Origin: Leisingera thetidis
GTDB taxonomy: Bacteria; Pseudomonadota; Alphaproteobacteria; Rhodobacterales; Rhodobacteraceae
Assembly: GCF_025857195.1 (NCBI RefSeq)
Contig: NZ_CP109787.1
Coordinates: 4,281,001-4,345,000 of the forward strand
Reading direction: 5' to 3'
DNA: 64,000 nt
The position numbers and the translations under genes were made by a program. Below the pieces are notes generated by a model that ran no database searches, had not been told where the DNA came from, and was given only the letters and a program-made list of their open reading frames with translations. The stretch's first letter is position 1. The number at the start of each line of letters is the position of its first letter. This document shows, piece after piece, positions 42,835-51,807 of this stretch.

Positions 42835-43908
42835 ATGTCCTGGTTTGCGGTCTCCGGCAGCGGGCTGAATTGGTTTGATCCGCAGGTGCTGCGGTCGGCC
42901 GGTGTACCTGACGGCGACAGCCTGCTGGTTCGCGGAACCATGATGCTGGAATTCCACTTGCCGGAAACCGCGCGGCCGGAACCGTTGCTCCTGTATTCGC
43001 AGGATGGCGACTGGTCACTGCGGCTGGCGCTGCAGGCGGTGCCGGGCGGCGGGCTGAGTTTTGTCCTTGAGCAAAACGGTGCTGTTCTGCACCAGACACT
43101 GAACCCGACCGGCCTGGGACGTACCGGGCGGCTGCGGCTGACTTATGCCTGGGACGCACGCGCCCGTATTGGGCTGCTGACACTCGAGCAGCCGGACGGA
43201 AGCCAGATGCAGACCGCGGCACTTGCGGCACCCAAGCCCTGGCGGCGGCGTGATTTGCAGGCTTTGTCCGGACCGCAGGGCTACTTGGCGCCGGCGGTGG
43301 AGTATCTGGCCCTGTCCTGCAACATAGAGCCCGCAGGTCCGGCTCCAGCGCTGCTGCCTTCCACCCCCATTGCCACCCCCGATGGCTACCGCGTGCTTGG
43401 CGGCCTGCAGCGGGGCGACCTGGTTTTAACCAGCGGCGGCGCTGCTGTGCCCGTTCTGCAAGTGGTGAAGCGGCAGGTCCCGGCCCTTGGTTCCTTTGCG
43501 CCGGTGCGTCTGCGGGCGCCCTATTTCGGGCTGCTGCAGGACATTCATGTGGCGCCGTTCCAGCGGCTGGTTCTGTCCGGGTCCGAAGTCGAATACCTGT
43601 TCGGCCAGCCCGCTGTCCTGGTGCCTGCCGGCAACCTGCTGGGAACCGGCACCGCCTTGCCTGGGACGGCAGCAGCGCCGCTGATCACCTACCGCCAGGC
43701 GGTTCTGCCGGATCACGAGCCGCTGCTGGCAGCCGGCGCGATGACCGAGAGCCTGTTTCTGGGCCGCCTGCGCCGAGACCCGCAGCGGCTGGCTGCCAGC
43801 CTGCTGGCATCGCTGGGTGCCGCAGCGCTGCCCGAACACCGACAGCCGAAATTTCCGGTGCTGCGCGCCTTTGACGCCGTTGTGCTGGCAGAACGGCGGA
43901 CTGCCTGA
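42835..43908 (+). CDS. Hint-like domain protein lacking the nucleophilic cysteine
   Basis: A 357-residue protein beginning MSWFAVSGSGLNWFDP four bases after the previous stop, so the two form an operon. Residues 35-165 look like a beta-rich LamG/jelly-roll module (LLLYSQDGDWSLRLALQ, LRLTYAWDARARIGLLTLEQ). The C-terminal half resembles Hint: LPSTPIATPDGYRVLGGLQRGDLVLTSG (in two pieces) aligns with the Hint start but has Ser/Thr where the first protein has Cys-Phe and is shortened there. The HHVAPFQRLVL-type block (here IHVAPFQRLVLSG) replaces the SPQHRVLV motif. Autoprocessing is therefore doubtful. Confidence 0.75.
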   Translation: MSWFAVSGSGLNWFDPQVLRSAGVPDGDSLLVRGTMMLEFHLPETARPEPLLLYSQDGDWSLRLALQAVPGGGLSFVLEQNGAVLHQTLNPTGLGRTGRLRLTYAWDARARIGLLTLEQPDGSQMQTAALAAPKPWRRRDLQALSGPQGYLAPAVEYLALSCNIEPAGPAPALLPSTPIATPDGYRVLGGLQRGDLVLTSGGAAVPVLQVVKRQVPALGSFAPVRLRAPYFGLLQDIHVAPFQRLVLSGSEVEYLFGQPAVLVPAGNLLGTGTALPGTAAAPLITYRQAVLPDHEPLLAAGAMTESLFLGRLRRDPQRLAASLLASLGAAALPEHRQPKFPVLRAFDAVVLAERRTA

Positions 43909-43953
43909 CACAGCGGTATCCGCATATCCGGCACTGAGGCCAATGGCGCTTGC

Positions 43954-45087
43954 GTGAAAAAGGTGAAGCACCTAAAGACATTGAAACCGTCCCCGAGGCC
44001 CGACCCGAGCGTTTCCGTGCTGTTTCTCCGCCTGATCACCGCCGCCATCCTGCTGTTTTGGGGCCAATTGCTGTCTGCGCAGGTGCTGACGGTCAACACT
44101 GTCACCCGACCGCCGTTTTCGATGATGGAAGGCGGGCGTGACAAAGGCGGGCGTGACACTGGTTTCTCGCTGGAATTGCTTAAGATCATCGCCGAGCGTC
44201 TGGACTGGGATATCCGGATAAACCGCACCGCCAGCTTTGCAGAGATGCTGGACGGGGTGCGCAATGGTGAGGCCGATCTGGCTGCCGCCAATATCTCGAT
44301 CACCGCCTCTCGGGAAGTGGAGATGGATTTCAGTCATCCGATTTTCGAGAGCGGATTGCAGATCCTGGTGCAAGCGGATGAGATCCGCCAGCCGTCGCTG
44401 CTGCGGGCGCTGTTGTCCTGGGACTTGGCCGCCGCTATCGGGATTGCATTTTTGCTGCTGTTTGGCGGCGGCATGCTGATGTGGGCGTTTGAACGCCGCG
44501 CCCAGCCCTATTTCGACCGGCCCTTGAAAGAGGCCTGGTTCCCCTCCTTCTGGTGGGCGCTGAACCTGGTGGTGAATGGCGGATTCGAGGAACGGGTGCC
44601 GCGCACGCCCGTGGGCCGCATGTTCGGCGTGGTGCTGGTGGTGTCCTCGCTGTTCATCGTGTCAATTTTTGTCGCCAAGATCACCGCGGTGATGACGGTG
44701 GAGGCGATCAGCGGGTCCGTGAACTCGGTGAACGACCTTTATGGAAAATCTGTCGGCACCATCGGCGGGTCGACAGCGGCGGGGTTCCTCGACCGGCGCG
44801 ATATCGGCTATTCCGCCTTTGCCGGTCTGGAGGGGATGCTGGCGGCTTTCGAAAGCGGTGAAGTGAAAGCGCTGGTTTTTGATGCGCCGGTGCTGAATTT
44901 CTATGTTCAGCAGGGCGGCCACCAATACGGCCGCACCATTGGACAGCCGTTCCTGCGCGAGAATTACGGTCTGGTGTTCCCGGCCGGTTCGCCGCTGGTG
45001 GAAGAGGTCAACCAGGCGCTGCTGGCGATGCAGGAGGACGGCAGTTATGACGCCCTCTACCGCACATGGTTCGGCAGCCAGAACTGA
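43954..45087 (+). CDS. Prokaryotic ionotropic glutamate receptor-like channel
   Basis: A 377-residue membrane protein with a bacterial SBP_3 ligand domain split by a pore module. The order is signal or anchor segment (residues 20-42), S1 lobe (about 44-141; [28 protein letters not shown] region), M1 (156-179), re-entrant pore loop (196-212; [18 protein letters not shown]), M2 (220-248; [16 protein letters not shown]), then S2 lobe (250-376). This is the GluR0-type layout. The loop lacks the potassium filter TVGYG. A 15-bp tandem repeat duplicates GGRD in S1. The start is GTG 43954 with a weak ribosome site. The ligand is probably an amino acid. Confidence 0.82.
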   Translation: MKKVKHLKTLKPSPRPDPSVSVLFLRLITAAILLFWGQLLSAQVLTVNTVTRPPFSMMEGGRDKGGRDTGFSLELLKIIAERLDWDIRINRTASFAEMLDGVRNGEADLAAANISITASREVEMDFSHPIFESGLQILVQADEIRQPSLLRALLSWDLAAAIGIAFLLLFGGGMLMWAFERRAQPYFDRPLKEAWFPSFWWALNLVVNGGFEERVPRTPVGRMFGVVLVVSSLFIVSIFVAKITAVMTVEAISGSVNSVNDLYGKSVGTIGGSTAAGFLDRRDIGYSAFAGLEGMLAAFESGEVKALVFDAPVLNFYVQQGGHQYGRTIGQPFLRENYGLVFPAGSPLVEEVNQALLAMQEDGSYDALYRTWFGSQN

Positions 45088-45096
45088 CGTCGGCCC

Positions 45097-45444
45097 CTAG
45101 TGGAAAACCGGTTCCTCGCCGTCGAAGAACGGTGTCATCTGGGCGACGATCACCGCGTTTTCCTCCAGCGCCCGCTGCATCAGCGCGCGTTCCTCATCAC
45201 CGATTTCATGGCCTTCGGACTCGCGCTCTTCCAGCGTGCCATAGCCGGTCACATCCAGCGGCGCGGTATCGGCCTGCTTGAGGATCGCCACGGTCTCCCG
45301 CACCGCCTCGGCCTCATCCACGCCGGAGGCATAGATCATCAGCGCCGCACCGGTGGCGCCGTCGGGCAGCCCGTCCCCGTCCTTGCGTCCGATCTGGACG
45401 AGCAGGGTATAGACTTGCTGGCGGGAGGGTTTCTTCTTTTCCAT
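45097..45444 (-). CDS. Conserved hypothetical protein, acidic, unknown function
   Basis: A 115-residue acidic protein starting MEKKKPSRQQVYTLLVQIGR. The sequence DGATGAALMIYASGVDEAEA in the middle and a run of charged residues at the end (EERESEGHEIGDEERALMQRA, here in part) are the visible features; no catalytic or DNA-binding motif. The frame is open upstream to a TTG at 45480, but that extension is Pro/Arg/Gly-rich with no ribosome site. It converges with the channel gene; the stops are nine bases apart. Confidence 0.6.
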   Translation of the reverse strand: MEKKKPSRQQVYTLLVQIGRKDGDGLPDGATGAALMIYASGVDEAEAVRETVAILKQADTAPLDVTGYGTLEERESEGHEIGDEERALMQRALEENAVIVAQMTPFFDGEEPVFH

Positions 45445-45588
45445 GCCGCCGCCATAGCGCCGGGGCAGGGGGATGGTCAATCAAATTGCGGTGGTGCCTG
45501 GGTTTGAGAGTTTGAAATCCGAAGGCTTGCAAGTTATTGGTCCCAGATATTATGTCTATGCTTATTCTGTCTCCGAGAGGACAAGCCA

Positions 45589-46122
45589 ATGCGTATTTCT
45601 GCCCTTGCTGCCCGGCCGGTGTCTTGGAAGAACGGCGGCGGGGTGACCCGCGAACTGGCCTTGCGCGAAAAAGACGGCCAGATGATCTGGCGCCTCAGCC
45701 TTGCGGATATCACCCGGGACGGCCCGTTTTCCGCTTTCCCCGGCCTTGCGCGCATTCACTGCATCGTGGAGGGAGACGGCCACACCCTGTCAAACAGCAA
45801 GACCCGGCTGGAGGCCCGTCCGCTGGAACCTTTGTCCTTTGACGGCGGTTTGCAGCTGGAGACCCGCCTGCGAAACGGACCCTGCAAGGCGTTCAATGTG
45901 ATTTATGATCCGGCACGGGTGACGGCCAGTGCCGGTATCCTTGGCGCCTGCGATGTGCCTGCCGTCAATGGCGTGCATGTGCTGTTTGTCGTATCAGGCA
46001 GCTTGGACCTAGGGGAGGCCGGCCGCTTCATAGCTGGGGAAGGGATCGTGACGGAGAACACCGCCACGGGAGCAATCTCCCATGGCGGTGTGGTCATTCA
46101 AGTGCAGTTTTTGCCTTTTTAG
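45589..46122 (+). CDS. hutD: HutD family protein
   Basis: HutD is a cupin-like bicupin protein associated with histidine utilisation and thought to limit intracellular urocanate or its effects; its biochemical activity is not settled. The 177-residue product has the family start SWKNGGGVTRELAL at residues 12-25, IWRLSLADITRDGPFSAFPG and a C-terminal cupin half. It converges on hutF with a four-base overlap of the stop codons. Confidence 0.9.
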   Translation: MRISALAARPVSWKNGGGVTRELALREKDGQMIWRLSLADITRDGPFSAFPGLARIHCIVEGDGHTLSNSKTRLEARPLEPLSFDGGLQLETRLRNGPCKAFNVIYDPARVTASAGILGACDVPAVNGVHVLFVVSGSLDLGEAGRFIAGEGIVTENTATGAISHGGVVIQVQFLPF

Positions 46123-47486
46123 AGACTGTTGAGCAGCTCTTTGATTGCCGTCCTGTACGCGGCAACCACGCTGTCCCGCGCGATATGGCGGCCTTGCTGC
46201 ACCACATGGCGGCCGGCGCTCCAGACATCGGTCACCGTGTCGTCACCTGCGGCAAAGCAGAGCCCGTCCAGCAGCTGTTCCGGTTTCAGGGCGCACAGGG
46301 CCGGCTGGCTGCTGTCAATCGCCACCAGATCGGCCAAGGCGCCTTCCTCGATCCGCCCGGCATCCCGGCCCAGGGCCTGCGCCCCGCCCTTGGCGGCACC
46401 CAGGTACAGAGTCTCGCCAACCGAGCCTTCGCGGGGCACCAGCACATTGCGCGCGAGATCGCGCAGGCGCTGGGAATACTCCAGTGTGCGCAGTTCTTCG
46501 GGCAGCGAAATCCGCACGTTGGAGTCTGATCCGACCCCGAAGGCACCGTCATGGGCGAGATATTCCACCCCGTTGAACGGCCCGTCGCCCAGGTTTGCTT
46601 CGGTGATCGGGCAAAGCCCCGCCACCGCACCCGAGCGTGCCATGCGGGAGGTTTCTGCACTTGTCATGTGGGTTGCGTGGATCAGGCACCACTTGCTATC
46701 GACGGGCGCGTTCTCCAGCAGCCATTCTACCGGCCGCGCGCCCAGCCATCCGCTGATATCGGCCACTTCCTTTGGCTGTTCGGCGATATGGATGTGTACC
46801 GGCAGCCCGTTCTGGATCTGCAGCACCTCGGCCAGGTCGCCGGGGCAGGTGGCCCGCAGCGAATGCGGCGCGATGCCGACACGGGCGTCGGACGGAAGGT
46901 CCCGGGCTGCGATGTCACGGGCGCGGGCGACCAGCTGGGAGAACTCCGCAACCGAGTTGCCGAACCGCTGCTGGCCGCCATCCAGCGCCTGCTTTCCGGC
47001 ACCGCCGTAAGTATAAAGCACCGGCAGATGAGTGAGGCCGATGCCGGTCCGCCCGGCGGCGGCAAAGACCCGCTCGCTGAGTTCAGTGACCGAAGCAAAA
47101 TGCACGCCGCCCGGCTGGTGGTGGACATAGTGGAATTCGCCCACCGAGGCATAGCCGGCCTCCAGCATCTCCACGAAGACCAGCGCGGCAATGGCCTCAT
47201 ACTGCTCTGGGGTGATGCGGTCCATGAACCGGTACATCAGTTCGCGCCAGGTCCAGAAGCTGTCCCTCCCGGCGGCGCGGTACTCGGTCATGCCCGCCAT
47301 CGCACGCTGGAAGCTGTGCGAATGCAGATTGCCCAGCGACGGCAGCAGCACATCCGCTCGTGCGTCCCCGGCCTGCGGCTGAGTGTTGGCTTCCAGCGAT
47401 GTGATCCGGCCGTCACTGACCGTCAGCCGGAGGTTCTCGGCCCATCCCAGGGGCAAATGGGCGCGCTGGGCAAATATTGTCTGCAT
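46119..47486 (-). CDS. hutF: Formimidoylglutamate deiminase HutF
   Basis: HutF converts N-formimino-L-glutamate to N-formyl-L-glutamate plus ammonia in the five-step histidine pathway. The 455-residue amidohydrolase has the metal site GNLHSHSFQRAMAG at residues 52-65, the third ligand in PVHIHIAEQPKEV, the general base region WCLIHATHMT and the Asp in AFGVGSDSNVRISLPEE. The Hut pathway partners hutU, hutH, hutI and hutG are not in this window. A GntR-type half-site may lie in the ATATGTGTAGATGTAATA stretch just upstream of the start (47496-47513). Confidence 0.95.
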   Translation of the reverse strand: MQTIFAQRAHLPLGWAENLRLTVSDGRITSLEANTQPQAGDARADVLLPSLGNLHSHSFQRAMAGMTEYRAAGRDSFWTWRELMYRFMDRITPEQYEAIAALVFVEMLEAGYASVGEFHYVHHQPGGVHFASVTELSERVFAAAGRTGIGLTHLPVLYTYGGAGKQALDGGQQRFGNSVAEFSQLVARARDIAARDLPSDARVGIAPHSLRATCPGDLAEVLQIQNGLPVHIHIAEQPKEVADISGWLGARPVEWLLENAPVDSKWCLIHATHMTSAETSRMARSGAVAGLCPITEANLGDGPFNGVEYLAHDGAFGVGSDSNVRISLPEELRTLEYSQRLRDLARNVLVPREGSVGETLYLGAAKGGAQALGRDAGRIEEGALADLVAIDSSQPALCALKPEQLLDGLCFAAGDDTVTDVWSAGRHVVQQGRHIARDSVVAAYRTAIKELLNSL

Positions 47487-47555
47487 CTGACCCTCATATG
47501 TGTAGATGTAATACTATTAGCGGCATGTTTATTGCGCGGCAAGGGTTTTGCAGAG

Positions 47556-47670
47556 GAGGGGCGCTGCCCCTCGGCCTGGCGGCCTCACCCCGGGGTATTT
47601 TCGGACCAGATCAAGGATGGATCCAGCCTTCATCTGGCTCAAAATATCCTGGGGTCTGGGGCAAAGCCCC
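47556..47670. repeat. Two inverted copies of a roseobacter-type intergenic repeat
   Basis: A GAGGGGC/GCCCCTC hairpin (47556-47562, 47566-47572) is followed by two facing arms at about 47586-47615 and 47627-47655. The arms share the order ACCCC, GG-TATTTT, CCAGAT, AAGG on opposite strands, then GGGGCAAAGCCCC at 47658-47670. A third related copy lies at 63344-63407. Confidence 0.75.
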
Positions 47671-47690
47671 AGCTGCCGGAGGCAAAAGAA

Positions 47691-47716
47691 AAACGCGCCC
47701 GGCTAGGGGCGCGTTT
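47691..47716 (-). terminator. Terminator of dapD
   Basis: AAACGCGCCC (47691-47700) and GGGCGCGTTT (47707-47716) form a 10-bp stem with a 6-base loop. On the minus strand it is followed by TTCTTTTG, right after the dapD stop. Confidence 0.88.
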
Positions 47717-47740
47717 CTTGTTTCAGCAGCGCAACGTCAA

Positions 47741-48568
47741 TCAGTCGCGCAGCAGCTCGTTGATGCCGGTCTTCGAGCGGGTCTTTTCGTCGACGCGCTT
47801 CACGATCACCGCGCAGTAGAGGCTGACATTGTTCTTGGAGGGCATCGAGCCGGCCACAACGACCGAGTAGGGCGGCACTTCGCCGTACATCACTTCGCCG
47901 GTTTCGCGGTCGACGATCTTGGTCGACTTGCCGATGAACACGCCCATCCCCAGAACCGAGCCTTCGCGCACGATACAGCCTTCGACCACCTCGGAACGCG
48001 CGCCGATGAAGCAGTTGTCCTCGATGATTGTGGGGCCTGCCTGCATCGGTTCCAGCACGCCGCCGATGCCGACGCCGCCGGACAGGTGCACGTTCTTGCC
48101 GATCTGGGCGCAGGAGCCGACGGTGGCCCAGGTGTCGACCATGGTGCCTTCATCGACATAAGCGCCGAGGTTCACGAAAGAGGGCATCAGCACCGCGCCG
48201 GGGGCGATATAGGCGGATTTGCGGACAACGCAGTTCGGCACCGCACGGAAACCTGCGGATTTCCAGTCTGCTTCGCCCCAGCCGGTGAACTTGCTGTCGA
48301 CCTTGTCCCACCAGCCGCCGGCCTGCGGGCCGCCTTCGTGGATTTCCATGTCCTTGATGCGGAAGCCCAGCAGCACCGCCTTTTTGGCCCACTGGTTCAC
48401 ATGCCAGTTGCCGCTGTCCAGCTTTTCGGCCACCCGCAGGGACCCGCTGTCGAGCGCATTCAGGGTGTCTTCGATGGCTTCACGCTGCTCGCCGGTGGTG
48501 GCGGGGGTGATGGTGTCGCGCGCCTCCCAGGCGGCTTCGATCGCTGCTTCCAGCTGGGCGTTGGACAT
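47741..48568 (-). CDS. dapD: 2,3,4,5-tetrahydropyridine-2,6-dicarboxylate N-succinyltransferase
   Basis: DapD catalyses the succinyl-CoA-dependent step of lysine/diaminopimelate synthesis. The 275-residue protein starts [18 protein letters not shown] with GGAGG seven bases upstream; the longer open frame to 49339 is a shadow over the GntR gene. The left-handed beta helix hexapeptide pattern runs from about residue 105 to 220 ([52 protein letters not shown]). The active-site Asp/Glu region is in [20 protein letters not shown]. Confidence 0.96.
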   Translation of the reverse strand: MSNAQLEAAIEAAWEARDTITPATTGEQREAIEDTLNALDSGSLRVAEKLDSGNWHVNQWAKKAVLLGFRIKDMEIHEGGPQAGGWWDKVDSKFTGWGEADWKSAGFRAVPNCVVRKSAYIAPGAVLMPSFVNLGAYVDEGTMVDTWATVGSCAQIGKNVHLSGGVGIGGVLEPMQAGPTIIEDNCFIGARSEVVEGCIVREGSVLGMGVFIGKSTKIVDRETGEVMYGEVPPYSVVVAGSMPSKNNVSLYCAVIVKRVDEKTRSKTGINELLRD

Positions 48569-48678
48569 GGGTATTCCTCCGGCATCCGTTAGATTCGCAG
48601 CTTCATAGCGGCTATCTGTCCGCAGGTCATGTCCGGATTGCGTCCAAATTGCCGCCCCCGACGGCGTTTTGCCATCCT

Positions 48679-49278
48679 TCAGCGCACCCGGCGCAGGTGG
48701 CGGCGCAGGATGTCGCAAGCTGCGGACGGGTCGCGGCGCATCATCGCCTGGACGATGGCGGCGTGATCCGTATCCACCCGGCGGGTCCATTGGTGCTGCC
48801 AGTTGGCGAACAGATGGCGGGCGGCAGCGATGTGCAGATCGTCGATCGAGGCCAGCAGCCGTGGCATCGCGCAAGGCGCCAGGATCACCCGGTGAAAGGC
48901 GCGGTTCAGCCGCTCCCAGCCGGCCATGTCCTCTGCCGCGTCGCAGGCGAGGCGGGCCGCCTCGGCCGCCTCGATATCCTCTGGCGTCAGGCGGGCAAAG
49001 GCGTGGGTGAGGGCCAGCACCTCCAGTGCCACCCGCATTTCGATCACTTCGCGGATTTCGGACGGGTCCAGGGCGCTGACGCGGGTGCCGCGGCGGGGTT
49101 CGGATTTGGCGAGGCCATGCGCCTCCAGCCGCAGCAGGGCTTCGCGCACCGGCACGTGGCTTGCCTCGAACGCGCGTGCGATGTGGTCCTGCCGCAGTTT
49201 CTCGCCCGCAGGCAGGCTGCCGGTAATGATGCGCTCGCTCAAGCTCTGATAAATCGTATCGGCGATGGTTGCGGACAT
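48679..49278 (-). CDS. GntR-family (FCD) transcriptional regulator
   Basis: A 199-residue regulator with a winged helix ([20 protein letters not shown] and the recognition segment [17 protein letters not shown]) and a short FCD ligand domain ([20 protein letters not shown], with expected metal-binding His). The ATG at 49278 begins the conserved fold; the open frame beyond it lies over the dehydratase gene. It follows the dehydratase gene on the same strand after 38 bases, so it probably controls that operon. Confidence 0.88.
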   Translation of the reverse strand: MSATIADTIYQSLSERIITGSLPAGEKLRQDHIARAFEASHVPVREALLRLEAHGLAKSEPRRGTRVSALDPSEIREVIEMRVALEVLALTHAFARLTPEDIEAAEAARLACDAAEDMAGWERLNRAFHRVILAPCAMPRLLASIDDLHIAAARHLFANWQHQWTRRVDTDHAAIVQAMMRRDPSAACDILRRHLRRVR

Positions 49279-49316
49279 GTATTGGCGATACCCGCGCGGC
49301 TTGCAGCCCGCAAGGA

Positions 49317-50237
49317 TTATCCCAGCGGATCCGGGGCAATGTTGCCGCCGCAGATCAGCACCGCCACGCGTTCGCCCGGGGCAGGGCGGTAGGCGCCGCA
49401 CATCAGCGCCGCGAGGGCGGTGGCGCCCGCGGGTTCAACCAAGATCCGCCGCTCGCGCCAGAGCGCTGCCTGCGCGCTGGTGATGGCGCTGTCCGGCACG
49501 GTGAGCGCGGTCACGTTCTGGGCCGCTGCGAGCTCGAAGCAGATACTGCCGATCCGTTTGGCGCCAAGGGCGTTGGCGGCGACGCCGGAGACCTCAACGT
49601 CAACCGGCTGACGCGCCTCCAGAGCCGCGTTCAGCGCGCAAGAGGTTTCGGGTTCCACTGCGATGATCTTCCTTGCGCCCTGAAACCAGGCCAGAGCGCC
49701 GCCAATCAACCCGCCGCCGCCGACGGCAATCAGCAGAGTATCGGCCTCCAGCCCCTGCGCCTGCCATTCGGCAAAACAGCTGCCCTGGCCTGCCACGGTG
49801 GCGGGCGCGTCATAGGCATGGACCTGCATGGCACCGGTCTCCTGTTCATAGGCCTGCGCCTGCTCCAGTGCATTGGCATAGGCGCCGGGCACCACCTGCA
49901 GATCGGCGCCGGTGCGTTCGATCAGGGAAATCTTGGCGGGGCCTGCCATTTCCGGCACATAGATCCGCGCCTTGTGGCCCAGCTGGTGCGCGGCATAGGC
50001 GGCCGCGGCGCCGTGATTGCCGCCGGAGGCGGCCACCAGCCCGGCGGCAGGCACCGGTTGGCTGAGCAGCGTGTTGAAGGCGCCGCGCGCCTTGAAGCTT
50101 CCGGTGTGCTGCATGTGCTCCAGTTTCAGCTCCACCGGAAACGCCAGCCCGAAGCCCTGCGTGTGGATCACCGGGGTTTGCTGCACATGGGGGCGAATGC
50201 GCTCTGCTGCTGCCTTGATGTCCTGCTGCCAGTTCAT
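49317..50237 (-). CDS. PLP-dependent threonine/serine dehydratase-like enzyme
   Basis: A fold-type II PLP enzyme of 306 residues. [10 protein letters not shown] holds the PLP Lys, [17 protein letters not shown] is the substrate/phosphate loop, and [13 protein letters not shown] is the Gly-rich phosphate-binding loop. Serine/threonine dehydratases and serine or aspartate racemases share this pattern, so the exact reaction is open; the lack of a C-terminal ACT domain points to a catabolic enzyme. GGAGG lies seven bases before the ATG at 50237. It leads a two-gene unit with the GntR regulator. Confidence 0.85.
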   Translation of the reverse strand: MNWQQDIKAAAERIRPHVQQTPVIHTQGFGLAFPVELKLEHMQHTGSFKARGAFNTLLSQPVPAAGLVAASGGNHGAAAAYAAHQLGHKARIYVPEMAGPAKISLIERTGADLQVVPGAYANALEQAQAYEQETGAMQVHAYDAPATVAGQGSCFAEWQAQGLEADTLLIAVGGGGLIGGALAWFQGARKIIAVEPETSCALNAALEARQPVDVEVSGVAANALGAKRIGSICFELAAAQNVTALTVPDSAITSAQAALWRERRILVEPAGATALAALMCGAYRPAPGERVAVLICGGNIAPDPLG

Positions 50238-50386
50238 GCGCAATCCTCCCTGTCTGCTGCGCCGGAACCTTAGCTGCGCGGTTGCAGCGTGCAAGCGGAT
50301 TGCGGCAATTTCTGCATTCTTGATTGGCGCGGACAGCCAAGGGCGGCTACAAAGGAAGCCCTGTTATTTTTATACTTGGATTGCCA

Positions 50387-51235
50387 ATGACTGAAGACCG
50401 CCACAGCCGTTTACGCGATGCCCACTCCGACCGGGACCGGGCGGAGCATGTGCCCGCCACCCCGCAGACCCAGGCGCCTGCCTACCGGCTGGCGTTTGCG
50501 GATGAGGAGTTTCTGTGCCGCGAGGAGCTGCGTCCGGTGCGGCTGCAGCTGGAGTTGTTGAAGCCGGAACTGATGCTGAATGCGCATGGCATCGAAAGCA
50601 CCATCGTGATGTTCGGCGGCGCCCGTATCCCGGACCCGCAGCACAAGGATCAGGCGCGGACCCGGACCCTGGCCGATCTGTCGCATTTCTACGATGAGGC
50701 GCGGGAGTTCGCCCGGCTGATGACCGAGAAGTCAAAGCAAAGCGGCGGCCGAAAGAATGTCATCGTGACCGGCGGCGGGCCCGGCGTGATGGAGGCGGGC
50801 AACCGCGGTGCGCTGGATGCAGGCGGCCAGTCCATCGGGCTGTCGATCGTGCTGCCGCATGAGCAGGCGCCCAACGGCTATGTCACACCGGACCTCAGCT
50901 TCAATTTCCACTATTTCGCGATCCGCAAGATGCATTTCCTGATGCGGGCGCGGGCGATCAGCGTGTTCCCGGGCGGCTTTGGCACCCTGGATGAGCTGTT
51001 CGAGAGCCTGACCCTGATTCAAACGGGCCGCATGGAGCGGGTGCCTTTCCTGCTGTTCGGCAAGGACTTCTGGGACAAGATCATCAACTGGGACGCGCTG
51101 GCCGATGCCGGCACCATCTCGGATCAGGACCTGGACCTGTTCCGCTTTGTCGACACCGCCAAGGAGGCGGTGGAGATCATCGACAACTGGGAGCCGGCGC
51201 CGCCGCGCGACAGCCTGCCCGGACGCGAGCGCTGA
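50387..51235 (+). CDS. LOG-family Rossmann-fold protein (TIGR00730)
   Basis: A 282-residue nucleotide-binding protein of the lysine-decarboxylase-like/LOG family, many members of which are nucleoside 5'-monophosphate phosphoribohydrolases (the LONELY GUY activity that also releases cytokinins). The diagnostic motifs are VTGGGPGVMEAGNRGALDAG and PGGFGTLDELFESL. Residues 1-70 form a longer N-terminal helix region than in the short LOG proteins. The ATG at 50387 has no clear ribosome site; an open frame to 50324 offers no better start. Confidence 0.85.
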   Translation: MTEDRHSRLRDAHSDRDRAEHVPATPQTQAPAYRLAFADEEFLCREELRPVRLQLELLKPELMLNAHGIESTIVMFGGARIPDPQHKDQARTRTLADLSHFYDEAREFARLMTEKSKQSGGRKNVIVTGGGPGVMEAGNRGALDAGGQSIGLSIVLPHEQAPNGYVTPDLSFNFHYFAIRKMHFLMRARAISVFPGGFGTLDELFESLTLIQTGRMERVPFLLFGKDFWDKIINWDALADAGTISDQDLDLFRFVDTAKEAVEIIDNWEPAPPRDSLPGRER

Positions 51236-51266
51236 ACGGGCATGCATTACTCAGCTGCGGCCGGGA

Positions 51267-51476
51267 TCAGGTGAATTCCGGCGGCAGCGTGCCAAGAGTG
51301 CCGCCAGTGGTCAGCCGTGTCAGGATCTGAGTGCCTTCCACCGTTTTCACGGCATAGCCATAGCCGCGCAGGCGGAATTTCCATTCCCGCGGGCTGAGTG
51401 CCTTTTCCCGTTCACTGCGGATCAGGTCCAGCAGACTGGGTTCAATCGCAGCAGACTTGTGTTCCATCGGAGCCAT
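51267..51476 (-). CDS. Small conserved hypothetical protein (69 aa)
   Basis: A 69-residue protein from an ATG at 51476 with AAGGAAG seven bases upstream. The sequence contains IEPSLLDLIRSEREKALSPR and ends in a hydrophilic tail with several Thr and Gly (LTRLTTGGTLGTLPPEF). No motif known to me. The good ribosome site and balanced composition support a real gene; the open frame extending to 51608 is not supported. It converges on the LOG gene; the stops are about 30 bases apart. Confidence 0.55.
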   Translation of the reverse strand: MAPMEHKSAAIEPSLLDLIRSEREKALSPREWKFRLRGYGYAVKTVEGTQILTRLTTGGTLGTLPPEFT

Positions 51477-51807
51477 TGGTGCTTCCTTCTGAAAAATGAT
51501 TGTCCGTGATCTGGAAACTGTCCCTAGCAAGCGGCGGAATTTGAGCCGCAATGTGAAAACAATGGGGCGGGCCGGGCTAAGACAGGCACTGTGCCCGCAG
51601 TGCAACAAGCGGGCAGGCTAGTGAGGCTGCTGCCGTCGGGTCAGGAATTCTGGCGGAAAACCGCGCTCTGCTATGCTGTGTTCACGCAGAAACCTGCCAT
51701 TTGCAGAAAACTGTCGTGTCTTTGCGCGGTTCGCGCCGCGAAACGGGCCAAACTTGGCCGCATTTGCAAACAAAAACTTATCAGCGGTGGAATAGTGGAG
51801 AGAATTG
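51477..51807. other. Divergent intergenic region between the 69-aa gene and the RTX protease
   Basis: About 330 bases. No gene is convincing. A CTATGCTG stretch at 51669-51676 could be a -10 element for the protease, but the -35 side is unclear. The last 60 bases before the protease start are A-rich with GGAGAG as ribosome site. Confidence 0.35.
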
